A stretch of 49,970 nt of DNA from Seminavis robusta (taxonomy: Eukaryota; Bacillariophyta; Bacillariophyceae; Naviculales; Naviculaceae): assembly GCA_903772945.1 (NCBI GenBank), contig CAICTM010000755.1, forward strand, positions 1 to 49,970, in the 5' to 3' direction. Below are positions 1-10,933 of this stretch, piece by piece. Positions within the stretch are counted from its first letter, which is position 1. Every line of letters begins with the position of its first letter. Made by a program: the position numbers and the translations under genes. The notes beneath the pieces are model-generated. The model saw only the letters and a program-made list of their open reading frames with translations, ran no database searches and was not told the origin of the DNA.

Positions 1-1191
1 ATAATAATGGAGTATCTAGACAATTGGATTCTCAGAGAGAGGAAGCCAACTCTTAACTAAAAGGATAACAAATGCGATCAGCTATCGCCTTTCCTACCAA
101 CAGGGAAGTTAAACTTCGTAGGACTCATTGGACCAATGAACTACCAAGGGCTGCTCCAAGACAGCAGACGGATAACCATCTTTCTGAACCAGACGTGGGT
201 TACCCAGTACCATGACCGGTAGTTGTCATGGACAGAGAACAGTGAGTCCCGCGAGAGGTCGAGAAGACTCTCCGGGATGAACAAGGACTTCGTCGCAAGT
301 TCGCGCGCGTCAATCTGACAACCTCACCACATCCGTTTCAAAGCAAACTGGAATAAATTAAGAACGTCGCCAACGACTTATCCAGAAAAACACCGATAAG
401 GAGAACACGGCACGTGTCCCTCAATCAACACCATGTCAACGACACTATGATGAGTTCATCAGTGTCAGAACCGTTAATACGGTCAGCCATCGCACAAGGT
501 CCTTACCACACAAGACCGAGTCAATAAAATGGCACTGTACGGCTCCGAACATACTACCGCCAATGCGGCACAGTCTACCAGACTTGGAACATAAGGTATT
601 TACACCAATACAAGGCCTGATCCCCTTGTAGGATTGCCATCGTGCGACGCCACATGTCTACATCCAATCTCCGGAGAGTGCACCGCACTTTAATTCATAT
701 GTTCTCTTTTCCGACTGGTCGATGCGTTGCCTGCGACCCTTGTCAGGGGCGAATGCAATACACGGCTCTTTAGCCTTATTCGCGACTCGTATCTAGATAG
801 GGTTTGATTTCACTCATGACTAGTCTTCGTGAATAGTCATTGGAGACAGAATTCTCAATGACCGCTCTAGTCATACTAGGTTGATGATGAAACATCGCTC
901 TAGATATTTAGCCAGCGTGGAGTACTTCCACGCTACTAGATTAAATGCTAGACGAATTTTCCACGCGTTCCGTTTGTGGATCGTGGAGTGAGTAGATGCT
1001 ACCGCAACCTACTCTCATCTCACTCTACAGTCTCCCGCGGGGAGTTCAGATCTACGATCCTTTGATTGTGGATCTCTCTCGTTGATTAGTTTTCATAGCT
1101 TTCTAATCCTCTCATAACTTTCATTCTCTCAAACTCAAAACACTCGAAAGATCTTTACACTAGCTTTTAGCGTAGTTGCAGGTGGTTAACA
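1..1191. other. Non-coding, possible retroelement LTR or leader
   Basis: I see no convincing gene in this stretch. It holds several short hairpins, for example 8-bp arms AGCGTGGA/TCCACGCT at 914-934, and a pyrimidine-rich run from about 1080 to 1160. The end reads TTGCA followed by GGTGGTTAACAATGG just before the ORF at 1192. A CA end followed by a TGG-starting stretch recalls the LTR/primer-binding-site junction of copia elements, but no second LTR, gag or pol is visible, so this is only a suggestion. Confidence 0.25.
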
Positions 1192-1683
1192 ATGGTTTGG
1201 AAACCGATTGTGGTGCTTCGGCCCGTTGCCGACATGGACAAGATGGGAAGCCCCGACAAATATCCAATTGTTTTGTGGCGTTTGGCGACAGACGAAGAGT
1301 GGGAGGTGAAAGCAATCGAAGTAACGCTCGAGCAGTTCGAGAGCACTCCCAAATATCGAATGAACGTGAAAGGATTCCGACGCGTAGAGGAGAAAACAAG
1401 CGAACATCAAGAGGAATGGACGGTTGCAATGACGAAGCGTGTTCGCTGGTCGGGTCCAAAGTGCACCACTCTCAAAGGCAAGACGTCCAAGAGCCGTCTT
1501 ATCGGGATTGATTTTTTTTTCAGCAAGGAAGATATTCAAAACAACGATGTAATTCGCCTCGAAGTTATTGTTCCAAAGCTGGCCGATGTCGACAAAGGTA
1601 AGGTATTGTATAAGGCTCCCATCTGGGCCTCGTCTGTGGTTACAACTGAGCTTGATTATCAGGAGATGATGGCGCTACTTTGA
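1192..1683 (+). CDS. Hypothetical protein, 163 aa
   Basis: A single open frame with an ATG start and TGA stop gives 163 residues. I do not recognise the family. The product is mixed alpha/beta and rich in Lys and Glu, with no signal peptide, membrane segment or Cys/His cluster. A hydrophobic stretch (GIDFFF, residues about 105-110) is followed by an acidic segment. The gene is convergent with the transposase at 1750-4796, with only 66 nt between the stops. A PBS-like sequence lies directly upstream. It could be an accessory ORF of a mobile element or a captured host fragment. Codon use looks ordinary. The coding call itself is moderately secure because frame and start are clear, but no function can be stated. 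Confidence 0.45.
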   Translation: MVWKPIVVLRPVADMDKMGSPDKYPIVLWRLATDEEWEVKAIEVTLEQFESTPKYRMNVKGFRRVEEKTSEHQEEWTVAMTKRVRWSGPKCTTLKGKTSKSRLIGIDFFFSKEDIQNNDVIRLEVIVPKLADVDKGKVLYKAPIWASSVVTTELDYQEMMALL

Positions 1684-1749
1684 ACGCCAAACCAATCTGC
1701 CACTCAAATAACGTAATGCTATAAAATTATCGTTGGCATTCCAATAAAC

Positions 1750-4700
1750 CTAGATATTTGATACGATATCGTCTGCCTCTTCTTGCTCAATGGCATTCAG
1801 TACTCCCACAACGACCTTCTGTCTCCTCTTTGGACCAATCGTAAGAAGCCTCTTGACAAGATAATCATCTTCGGTCTCTATACATCGTTCAAGGCCAACA
1901 TCTTTCGAAAAGCAATTGATTTCTCCTGCCTGTAGTTGCGCAAGCTTTGCTTCATCGTCGTTCGTCCACACATCCTCAGTCGATGCCTCGATTGCTGCGT
2001 ATTTCTCCTCCCATAGCTTGACAAGCAATGGCTTGTTCTGTTTCACTTTGTCGTCAAATGGAGTAAGTGGATTGGGGCCTTGTTTCCATTGAATCATGAC
2101 TTGTAACTCACCCTTCAGCCAATCTTTGTAATCCTTTCCGGCCTCGAGGATCTTGGCTGCTTCCATTGCCACGTCGTCACCAGTTGAGCATTGCTGCTTC
2201 TTTTTCTCTAGCTCTTCGGCTTCCTTGATCATATCCTTTCGAGCATAAGCAATCAAGGCATCATCACATGTCATTGGGGCTCCACCATTCGTCACTTGAA
2301 ACCAACCGCCAGCGGTGGATATCTTCATGATTGCGTCCTGTCTTTCACGTGAGTTGGGGATGGTGATTGTTGAGTTTCGGCCAGCCGTTTGAGCTGCTGT
2401 CACTCGTTTGCATGTACGTTGCAAGCTGTTGGCAAGAGTGTATCCAGCTGCCTCCAACTCTCTGACAGCCGCGATGTTTTGTTCTTCGAGCTCATTCAGC
2501 AAACTTCCATACGGATCTGCAACATTGTCGATGTCTCCTTCTTCGCTCTCCATAATTTCATGCCGAATTTGAGTCGCTTTCAAAGCTGCGCGAGTGCTTG
2601 GGCAATACCCACATTTCTGCATCGCTTCCAAAATATGCTCCTTGTCAAGGCCAACACTGAATGCATCCGGTAACTGGATGGTGCTTCCATCTACAAGGGT
2701 CACCGTTCCTCCAAAAATAATAGACGCAATATCTGCCATCGACAACGAAGCGGCTTCTCCCTCCAAGCGGAAACGAGCCTTCCACAAAGCGTCTCTATTC
2801 TGATAAATAAGCTTTTTCAGGAAAGCAAAGAGTTGATCCATTTCCTGGCCAATTTCAGTTCCGTTCGGCATACCTGGATAAAGATGGCCTCCTCTTGCAC
2901 GCAATGATCGCAGCATTGGAGCGTGGAATCGTCCTGGTCCAGAATCAGACTTCATCAGCAATGACGAATCTTGATTGTCAGCGGAGTCAGGATAAAGAGG
3001 TAACACAACTTGTTCGACGTAGCCATGAAACATGTCTTTTGTCATACCTCCTTTTGGATTCATAGCAAACGGGACGTTGTGAGTGCGCGGTTCATCGAAC
3101 CCGTATCTTGCTTTCAATTGTGGGAGACACTTGGCGAATTCCACTTTGAGCTTGTAATTCGATGGATTCTTTGCTTGGGTAGGAAAGACCAAGAGAGGAG
3201 GCAACGCCTCTCCTGCAAAGTTAATGCCAAACATCACTGTCATCTTCGCCGCAGACTTCTCTGTCGCAGACCCAGCATCATTCAACCCAAGACGAGTGGC
3301 AGTGGGTACTCGTGAAGCTCTTCCACCAATGGCGGAGTCGTTGGCATCAAGAGCAATGTTCATTTCGTCAAACTGAAGAACATGCGAGAGGCGTTCGTTC
3401 TTCCACACGATGTGGCCCGCCTCGTCAATAGACTCGCCTTCGTTGAGAGGACGAGCAAATCCAAGCCGGATTGCTTCTTTCTCCCAATTCTTGTAGTGCA
3501 AGAGTTGCGACTGATAAGTCAACCACAGCACACGGAGCGACTCTCTGTTGTCAGCCTTGTTCAAGTCTTGTAGGTGGCAAATGGCGCTTTCGATTCTGGC
3601 ATAGAATTTTGAATCGCTCATGAGTTCCAATCCGTCAGCTGCTCGTTTTGCATTCAATATTTCACCCACGGCACTCTTGAGTTCCTCTCGTGTTGACCGA
3701 TCTCGGCAATTAGACTGTTCAATGGCACAAGCAGTGAAGACCAATGAGCAAAAGGCGCGGAAGATATCTTCTGGGATCTCGCCTTTGCGTCCGAGCCGAG
3801 GTGGAGACTTTCCAACATTGTTGTTGCGGACGGCTGCAGCTAACTCTCTCCCAGAAACACAGTCGATGCCAACAAGGTTGTTCATTGCTCGGGCCACGGC
3901 GTCTGCAGATTTGAAGATTGAAAGTGTATTCTCGTTCATCTGAACTGATTTGTACAAGATGGTCGATGCTTTGTACATCGATTTTCGAATATTATCAAGC
4001 TCTCGTTGTGTTTGCCTCTCAACCTGAGCTGCGTGAGTGGTACAACGGGGATCCTTCGTTGATGTAAGGTGGGAGATATCACTCTTGATTAAGGCTTGTC
4101 TATTCTTCCGGACATCTCTGAGCGAAATATTCTTCGTTCCTTTGGATCCGATGGTATTCTCGTCCCCAAAAATGTGGAGCTCCGGGCTGCCAAAGAGTGG
4201 TGGCGTATTGTAGATTTCATATTTTTTGTTGTTGATAGAAACAATCGCCGCCGTGTGATGATTGGCCGAGCCATCGTTGAATGAGGAGCCCGCCACCGAA
4301 AGAGGTGAATAATTGGCTCCGGTTGGTCCCCACCCATACGCACGTCAATAGCTGGAACGGGGCGTTGATTGTTTGCATTATCTGTTTCCAAAGGACGAGC
4401 ACGTTGATCAGTCAGTGGAGGCGTTGCCTTGAGCTTGCGAGACACTTTCATGTACGATTTTCCGGGCCCACATTGCTCTTTTGCAAACCCAGCTACTTGC
4501 ATGACGAAAGCAAGCGATGCTGGCTTCGAGTTTGGTTGAAACTTGATTCTTTGAGCAAGATAAACTGCTCTGTCACAGTTGGCGTCGTATTCATTTGCAT
4601 GGCTGAGCGAACCATACCGCTGGAATGCGCCTTTTTCCAAACGGTTCAATCGTCTCTTGATCTCTTCAGATTCGGAAGTGTTGACATCCATTCCAACCGA

Positions 4701-4796
4701 AACCAAAGCATCATCAGTGTTGAAGTAGATATCACTCCAATCTGGAATGCTCCTCAGCACTTCCAGCGCCCGCTGAAGCAACAGGTTCGTGTCCAT
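1750..4796 (-). mobile_element. DDE-type transposase gene with internal frameshift
   Basis: The reading frame starts at ATG 4796 (MDTNLLLQRALEVL) and runs to about 4300, where it must shift into the frame that continues to the stop at 1750. I found no GT..AG pair of usable length at the join, so a frameshift is more likely than an intron. The long frame, open from about 4343, reads FGINFAGEALPPLLVF, then LMKSDSGPGRFH and PNGTEIGQEMDQLFAFLKK. These are three blocks with acidic residues in the order expected for a DDE/D superfamily endonuclease. An earlier LQFDEMNIALDAND block probably carries the first acidic residue. The N-terminal part would be the DNA-binding region. I see no clear terminal inverted repeats. 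The copy is probably inactive as read. The exact superfamily is unresolved. Confidence 0.7.
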
Positions 4797-5039
4797 CGTT
4801 GGTCTCTGTTGAGTGGCATCAGATTCGCTCCATCCAAGGCAACCAAAACAAACAGCGGCAGAATCATTCGAACCGACACCACATGAAGCCAAATTTTCTT
4901 CTTATCTTCATCTGGTAGATGATCATGGTGAATGCACATGGTGTGATGTGAACGCATTGCTTGAAAGCCGCACGGAGGAGGACACTCTTGTCATTGTGGC
5001 TGCTCTGTCAAGTCCTTTCATTTGGTTTGAACCTTCGAA

Positions 5040-5345
5040 AATTTGCATTCGAAAACGTTGTTAAACCATTAAATTTCTCTAGTTAAATCCATGAATGTGT
5101 TTTGTTAAATGCCTAAGTTTGAAAACGTTGTTTTAACGCAATTTTTTAGCGAAGTCGCGTTAAAATCCAAGTCACGGCAGTGTTAAATCCAGGAATTTTG
5201 TTTGCGTTAAAAATAAACAGTAAAAGGTTTTTTAACATTTGAGACTTAGACGCCGAACGTACGATGTTAAAGAAACCGAATACCGGTGTTTAAAAACGCT
5301 TAACATTGCGTTAAAAGTTAAATGGTGTAAAACGTGTATGCAGTA
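5040..5345. repeat. AT-rich cluster of GTTAAA motifs
   Basis: About a dozen copies of GTTAAA or GTTTAA/TTTAAC occur within 300 bp. Some sit in longer shared contexts, such as AAAACGTTGTTAAA and AAAACGTTGTTTTAAC, or GCGTTAAAA repeated three times. It lies just beyond the 5' end of the transposase gene and could be the subterminal repeat region of that element. No matching block is visible on the other side of the element. No gene is present. Confidence 0.4.
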
Positions 5346-6043
5346 AGGTACCGGTATGCATACCGGCACTGGTAGGAAGCGACTGAAATCCTGAAACGAT
5401 CCAGAGAATCGAATGATCGATCCAGTGTTGAATCCACCCACAGAGAAGCTTTCGGTAATCAACTCCTGCAACGAAATCTATGGAGCCTGCGGACACAATC
5501 CCAAGTACAATAAAGCCCAAGCACTGATGATTCCCATCATGGGGGGTGAAAAAGTCAAGCCAAACAACCAAAAAGTTACATTAAGCCTGTGTTTTAGCGA
5601 CTTGGCCAATTGTGAGCTGTCTCAGTAAAATCGACTTAGTTCAGTCAATTTTTGCAATGATTGTGGAAGGCCTACTGTACCGTACCGGTACCGGTACTAG
5701 TACCGTACCGTACCCCTATGCCATTGCTGTACCGGTACCAAAGCACCATCAGTACAAACAGCCATCCTACCGGTACAGTACTCATGCTCTTACTGCACGT
5801 GCAGTGGCTCAGAGTGAGGAAGCTTCGTCACTCGTCGCAAGTCAGTTTTCTAGCGATCTAAGCAAATAATGGTGTACGTGAATGATCTACATTAGATGGA
5901 ATATTACCGTATAAATGATTTGATTTGTGAGTGAAGTTGTGAGCGAGAGCTTCCTGTGGGCCCTATACAATTTCGCAATATCTCACATTTGTTGCCCTGC
6001 CTCTGAAACCATCAAAATGGGGCATCACTTGTAGTTTGAGGAT
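5346..6043. repeat. Intergenic spacer with TACCGGTA palindrome clusters
   Basis: No gene is recognised here. The palindrome GGTACCGGTATGCATACCGG lies at 5348-5367. A dense cluster of GTACCGGTAC/GTACCGTACC units occurs at 5678-5770 and could fold into stable hairpins. The short open frames in this stretch consist of these repeats and are not believable proteins. The right part is the 3' flank of the PLAC8 gene. Confidence 0.5.
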
Positions 6044-9000
6044 TTAGGACATCACCGGGTCAGTGTCTAAATACTTGCCGCTGCTTGAAGGCGCGTAGCA
6101 ATCAGGAAGACCTGTTTCGTTGCAGCAAACGCCCTCGTAGGTGCTTGGGAGGCAAATCAATGATGTAGAGGTGAGAGAAAGGCACTGGGGAACGAACACC
6201 AACACCAACACAACAGATGCGTACCTGTAGTCGGCAGTGTGTCGAGCCATTTGGCAGACTGAACAGGGCAAACAGAATGTAGCGCAACAGCAATCCTCCA
6301 GGTCGTGAAACCGAGATTCTCGAATGTAGTACTTCTCTCGAAGGCTTCCTCGTGTTGACGACGTCAGGTAGATCAAGAAAAGAATGTATGCCACATTGAT
6401 GACCACAACCGATCCCAAATCGGCCATCGAGAGCTCCATTCCCCTGCTCCACTTGACATTGAAAGCAGCAAACAGTGCAAGGTTCATGATGACCCAGAAG
6501 ACCAGAATTGTCCAGAGGGTGCCAGGACCATTCATACTGTTGTCGAGGCTGGGGCGTCCCAAGAAGTCGAACCCCACCCGCGTCATTATTTGGCCCAAGA
6601 GGACTGTAGTTGCGAAGGAAACAGTTGCATGACGATAATATAATATAATATAAGTGAGACAAGAACAATATGTTTGAAACAGGAGCTCGCGAAATAAGGC
6701 ACGACGTACCAATGGGACAGAACAAACCATTGCAAATCACAGGGTGACAACAACCAATCGAACAGCAATCGAATAGACCATCTCTCCATCGACCGACGGG
6801 AATATCTGATCCAACCTTCTCCAGATCTCGCATGTAGCATGAGAATGTTTCTCCTTTTTGAACTCCCCCAGCAGGGACGGTCGCCAAGAAACGGCGCCCC
6901 TCAATCTCTGCTTCAAAATGGTAGCCACCTGGTAAGTCAGCAGGTGCGACAACGTCGACCATGGGAACTCCCTCCAAACTTGGATCAATCATTAGAGGGG
7001 CGCGAGCAGCCGCCATGTCCATTCGATGGTGCGCCGCGTCTTGTGCCAAACTATTCTGGCTAGAGTTGGTAGCTTGGAAGCTGTTTGAAGGGTGGTTGGT
7101 AAACTGATTGTTCGGGTCATTGTTGACACCGACAGGAGCGACGTCGGGAACAGCTGTGTTGTTTTGTCCTCCATTTGCTGTCGGAGCCAATTCCTCCCTG
7201 CCTTGCGCAGAGTCACCGTTGACATTGACGTTCATGACTCTCAAAGTCGGCAACGTTTGTTTCTCCATTTCCGACACGTAGGAAGCTTCGTCACCAGTCA
7301 GAGCTCGAAGGCGTGCTTCCAATTCGAGCACATGGTCTCGCCAGAACTTTGCGGCCTCTTGCGTTTTGGATTCGGCCATTAGATTAGAGGCTTCACGGAG
7401 CTCTGCCATTAGCTGCTGTTTCGCCATCCCCTCACTGCTGGCATATTCCTTGGAAGAGCCAGCCGATGGTAGGATCGACGAGTCCTCATCCGTTTTCGAC
7501 CCGGACAGCATCACATTCTGTCCTGCGGCGAACACTGGTACCTGTCCATGTGGCCCGGGCATCGGCATCCGAAGTGGCTGATGATGCATTGGTTTGGCTG
7601 CACCATTTGGTTGTTTGTCAGAATTGTAGGAAGCGCCAGAGTCGGACTGTGTGTATTCACCCGACATGGCTCTAAGTGGAATTTCAACACCGAGTCGAGT
7701 AAGAGAAGTTGCCATGGACTTCATGTCGGTCGATACGCTTGCTCCACAGCCTGCTGCAATACTTGAAACGGCTGAGTCTCCGCCGTACCGAGGCATTTCA
7801 ATCCCCATTTTGGTCAACGAATTGCCAACAGCATCGTGGAGAGTGTTGTTGGGGTCCGGTCGTCCTCCTGTACCGGTACCTACCCCTTGGCTGGAAGAAG
7901 GTTGTGAGTGGCTGGTGCTTACATCAGCAGAAGAATCATCGGAATTGTAGGGGACTTCTACACCCATTTTGGTCAGTCGAGTCGATATTGAAGCCCCACT
8001 CTTCGCTGGAGGGTCTTCGGCATGCTGACGGGGCGGCCGACCGAAATTGGGAAGCAGTGGCGAGTTTTTAGGTAGAGCGGGTACAACCCTGGAAGACGGA
8101 TGCGTACCAATTACTTCGGGCTCTTTGCCGGAAGACGAGGAAGGATAGGAAGACATGGAACCACTCTCTGAACCGGAATCACCAGAGCTTCTTCCAGAAG
8201 CGCGTGATGATGTGGTCTTGTCTTGTCGCTGTTTGTTGAAATGTTGAAGAGAATGAAAACAAGCGAAAAATTAGGACGCGATTCTGAACAAAACTACAAA
8301 AGTGATTGTCTCCAACTTACCGGAACAGGAATGACGATTTCAGCTCCAGCGGCAACTAGGAGTGGATTTTGAGGGCCATCAGCGTCCAACCCCAGATCAT
8401 GGCACTGTCGAGCCAGGAGGTGGACAGAACTTGTAGACTCCATTGGAGCATTTGTAAAGCGGAAGCGAACAGCCTCTACAAAGCTTGCACGGACACGGGG
8501 CGGGGCGAGTCTATCAAGCTGTGCGATGTCTTGCGCAGTCAGTCGCAAATCGCTGTTTCCTGCTTTTTGCTTGGATTGAAAAAACTCCACAATGAGGCCA
8601 CCAATGACATGAAATGAATTGTCGTTGTGTGCCAGATCAAGGTCCTTGGTCCGTCGCGAAACAGAACCAAGAGAAAACGACTCTTTTCCATCGGATGAGG
8701 AATTGTTTCCAGATTCATCATTGGAGCTGAGGTCTGCGTGATACTGACGGCTAGCCTTGTTGGCAAGGGCTTTGAGGCCCTCGCTCAAGTCGTTTGGTTT
8801 TGGTTCCTTTGAATTTGATCGCTTCTTTGTTACCTGCACTGCTGTGGAATTGAACATTTGGTGGAAAGCCTCTGCTTCGTCTTGAGATCCAATTCTTGAG
8901 GGGCCCCGACGGCTTGTAGACATTCCCGAGGTGGACATGTTGTCCTTTGAAGGTGTTCTGTGTCCCAGTCGAGAGCCAAGATTTGTGGGACTCGCAAAGG

Positions 9001-9076
9001 CGTGTTTGGCGACATCCTTGTAACTATGCATCTCCGATTCGCCTCCTTCGCTACCCGAAAGACTGACCCAGCTCAT
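6044..9076 (-). CDS. PLAC8-family Cys-rich protein with long N-terminal extension, 4 exons, 917 aa
   Basis: Exons are 9076-8321, 8228-6710, 6603-6225 and 6143-6044. Introns of 92, 106 and 81 nt have GT..AG ends, and all joins keep frame. The C-terminal quarter is a PLAC8 domain: FDCCSIGCCHPVICNG, then DLEDCCCATFCLPCSVCQMA and TADYSTYEGVCCNETGLP, with hydrophobic segments between (WTILVFWVIMNLALFAAF and VVVINVAYILFLIYL). PLAC8 proteins are membrane-associated and linked to metal handling, cell size or stress. The role here is not known. The N-terminal 700 residues are Ser/Pro/Gln-rich and probably disordered. They hold three copies of a motif LT(K/R)(M/L)G(V/I)E(V/M/I)P. The 81-nt last intron is a multiple of three without a stop, so its retention would add a hydrophobic stretch. 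The last splice is supported by restoring the family-like TADY..TY..CC sequence. The gene is divergent from NEP1. Confidence 0.85.
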
Positions 9077-9584
9077 GGTGCTTCACCTTTTTGTTTTCTC
9101 CTCCACTCTTCTCTCTGCTATTGATCTCGTCCTCTTTTCCTCCAACAACAACTCCAACTCCAACAACGGCTTGACTTTCCAAATTCCACCTTCTCCTTGA
9201 ATTTCGGTTTGGCTTCTCTCTTGCCGTCCTGGCTTGCTGCTCCTGAAGCAGCCTCTGCTACTTGCTAGCTAGCAATAGTGTTGAGCGACGACCGTTCCTT
9301 GGGTTGCACTTGTTGCTTTCCTCTTTGTGTCAAGGTGTCGGTTTATGGCGATGAGAGTGCGGGGTGGAAGAATGTTTCGGTTTGAGAGCGGTTACGTCTG
9401 CCGACTCACGAGGCGACCATAATTCGTTCCTGGACTCGTCCTTGTGAGGTAGCATTCGTGACTTATTCAATACGGTATTCATTCCCCTCAGCCACCCATC
9501 TACTAGTATCTTTTCTCATTCTCGGGTCTTCCCTCAAAAGCAATTCCACACTCTCTTGTTTACCGCCGGTAGCATTATTTGACA
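9077..9584. promoter_or_regulatory. Divergent intergenic region between PLAC8 gene and NEP1
   Basis: This 508-nt spacer separates two genes read outward, so it must hold both promoters and 5' UTRs. It is pyrimidine-rich near the PLAC8 start (9080-9180) and contains CTAGCTAGCTAG-like sequence near 9270. I see no TATA box that I would defend, and no further gene. Confidence 0.4.
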
Positions 9585-10412
9585 ATGGCAAAGAAGAAGA
9601 AAGAAGTACCACCACCATCCTCCTCATCGGAGTCTTCATCAGATTCTGATGGTGAAGAGGAACCTCCTGCCAAGAAACCGCGAGGTTCAGAAGCAGCGGT
9701 GTCCTCTCAACTGGAGTTGGCACCCGCTTTGACCCCTGTAAAGAACACTGGCAAAACAAAACCAATCATTGTTCTGTTGGATCAAGCCACAGTTGAAACG
9801 ATAAAAAATCGACGTGGGGTCTATGAGCTGCTGAATTGCGATGATCATAGAGACCTCTGCAAGAAGAAACTCCACAAGGATCCCAACATCTTTCGACCTG
9901 ATATTCTGCATCAAGAGCTCTTGGCACTTTTGGATAGCCCACTAAACAAAGCTGGAATGCTGAAAATCTACATTCAGACCTCCAAAAACGTTCTCATTGA
10001 TGTCAACCCGGCTATAAGGATACCAAGGACTTACAAACGGTTTGCTGGGCTCATGGTCCAGTTATTGCACAAGCTTAAGATCAAAGCTTCTTCTGAGTCG
10101 ACAACTCTCTTGAAGGTTATCAAGAATCCATTTTCGCAGTATCTGCCTCCTGGAACTCGCTGTTATGGCATGTCCTGTGAAGGGACTCTATACTCCCCAG
10201 TGGCCATGGCCAAAGCACTAGTTCCTGCTGTTCCCGATGACAGCCCTGCGCCAACCTGCTTTGTGGTGGGGGCAATGTCGACAGGTCATGTCACCATCGA
10301 GGATCATCCGTATATTGAAAAAATGATGAGTGTCAGTGAATATCCGTTGAGTGGAGCTGCAGCACTATCAAGACTGACGTTTGGAATTGAGCATCACTGG
10401 GGAATTGTTTAG
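9585..10412 (+). CDS. EMG1: rRNA small-subunit pseudouridine N1-methyltransferase Nep1/Emg1, 275 aa
   Basis: Nep1/Emg1 is a SPOUT-class methyltransferase that N1-methylates a hypermodified pseudouridine of 18S rRNA and is needed for 40S assembly in the nucleolus. The protein has a Lys/Ser/Glu-rich N-terminus of about 50 residues (probable nuclear signal, AKKKKEV and PPAKKPR). The conserved family core follows: YELLNCDDHRDL, FRPDILHQELLALLDSPLNKAG, RIPRTYKRFAGLMVQLLHKL, LKVIKNPFSQYLPPGTR, FVVGAMSTGH and SVSEYPLSGAAALSRL, ending in the typical WGIV. The frame is open slightly upstream, but the first ATG is at 9585 and fits the family length. The gene has no intron. It shares the 508-nt upstream region with the PLAC8 gene. 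Confidence 0.96.
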   Translation: MAKKKKEVPPPSSSSESSSDSDGEEEPPAKKPRGSEAAVSSQLELAPALTPVKNTGKTKPIIVLLDQATVETIKNRRGVYELLNCDDHRDLCKKKLHKDPNIFRPDILHQELLALLDSPLNKAGMLKIYIQTSKNVLIDVNPAIRIPRTYKRFAGLMVQLLHKLKIKASSESTTLLKVIKNPFSQYLPPGTRCYGMSCEGTLYSPVAMAKALVPAVPDDSPAPTCFVVGAMSTGHVTIEDHPYIEKMMSVSEYPLSGAAALSRLTFGIEHHWGIV

Positions 10413-10933
10413 GTTTTTCTGGCTACAAAATAGACGAATCGAATGAGCGTAAACAACCAACGAATGCAAACACCGAGTGACAGCTTCAGATCCGCCACAA
10501 AGGCCCATAGCATGAGATCACATTTTGTTCCACATGAGCTTTGAGCGAAAGTTATGAATATGAAAGGTCTCTTTTTTTTTAAACACGAGGTCCATAACTC
10601 TACCCCTAATACTTCAATCATCGAATTTGACCTGCAACCAAAAAAACTCAACCATGACGCTCGGAGTGGCTCCCAGCGACGGCACTTCAGATTTTTATGT
10701 GAACCAACCACACGGCTATCGTTTTTAGTTGCAATAGAGTTGGAAATAGTCTCCAAATATGTTACCCCCACCTATCTTAGTGTAGTCATTTGAGAAGTCT
10801 GAAGCAAATCTTGGGGGTTGACCCATGCATCTGGTGTAAATAAGAATTCTTACTGTCGTTGTTAGTCTATGTAGGTACAAAAGGTCACCTATTATTGCCT
10901 TGCGCATTATTTTCGGTAAGCGGGAAGGTGTGT
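10413..10933. other. Intergenic, no gene seen
   Basis: This is tail-to-tail spacer between NEP1 and the GH3 gene. It is AT-rich and holds a T8 run near 10570. The open frames on either strand are short and resemble no protein family I know. Confidence 0.5.

Noticed and set aside
4290..4345. Intron joining the two transposase frames
   Set aside because: Available GT and AG pairs would be only about 30 nt apart, shorter than every other intron here, so a frameshift is more likely.
4281..4886. 201-codon plus-strand frame
   Set aside because: It is antisense to the 5' part of the transposase gene.
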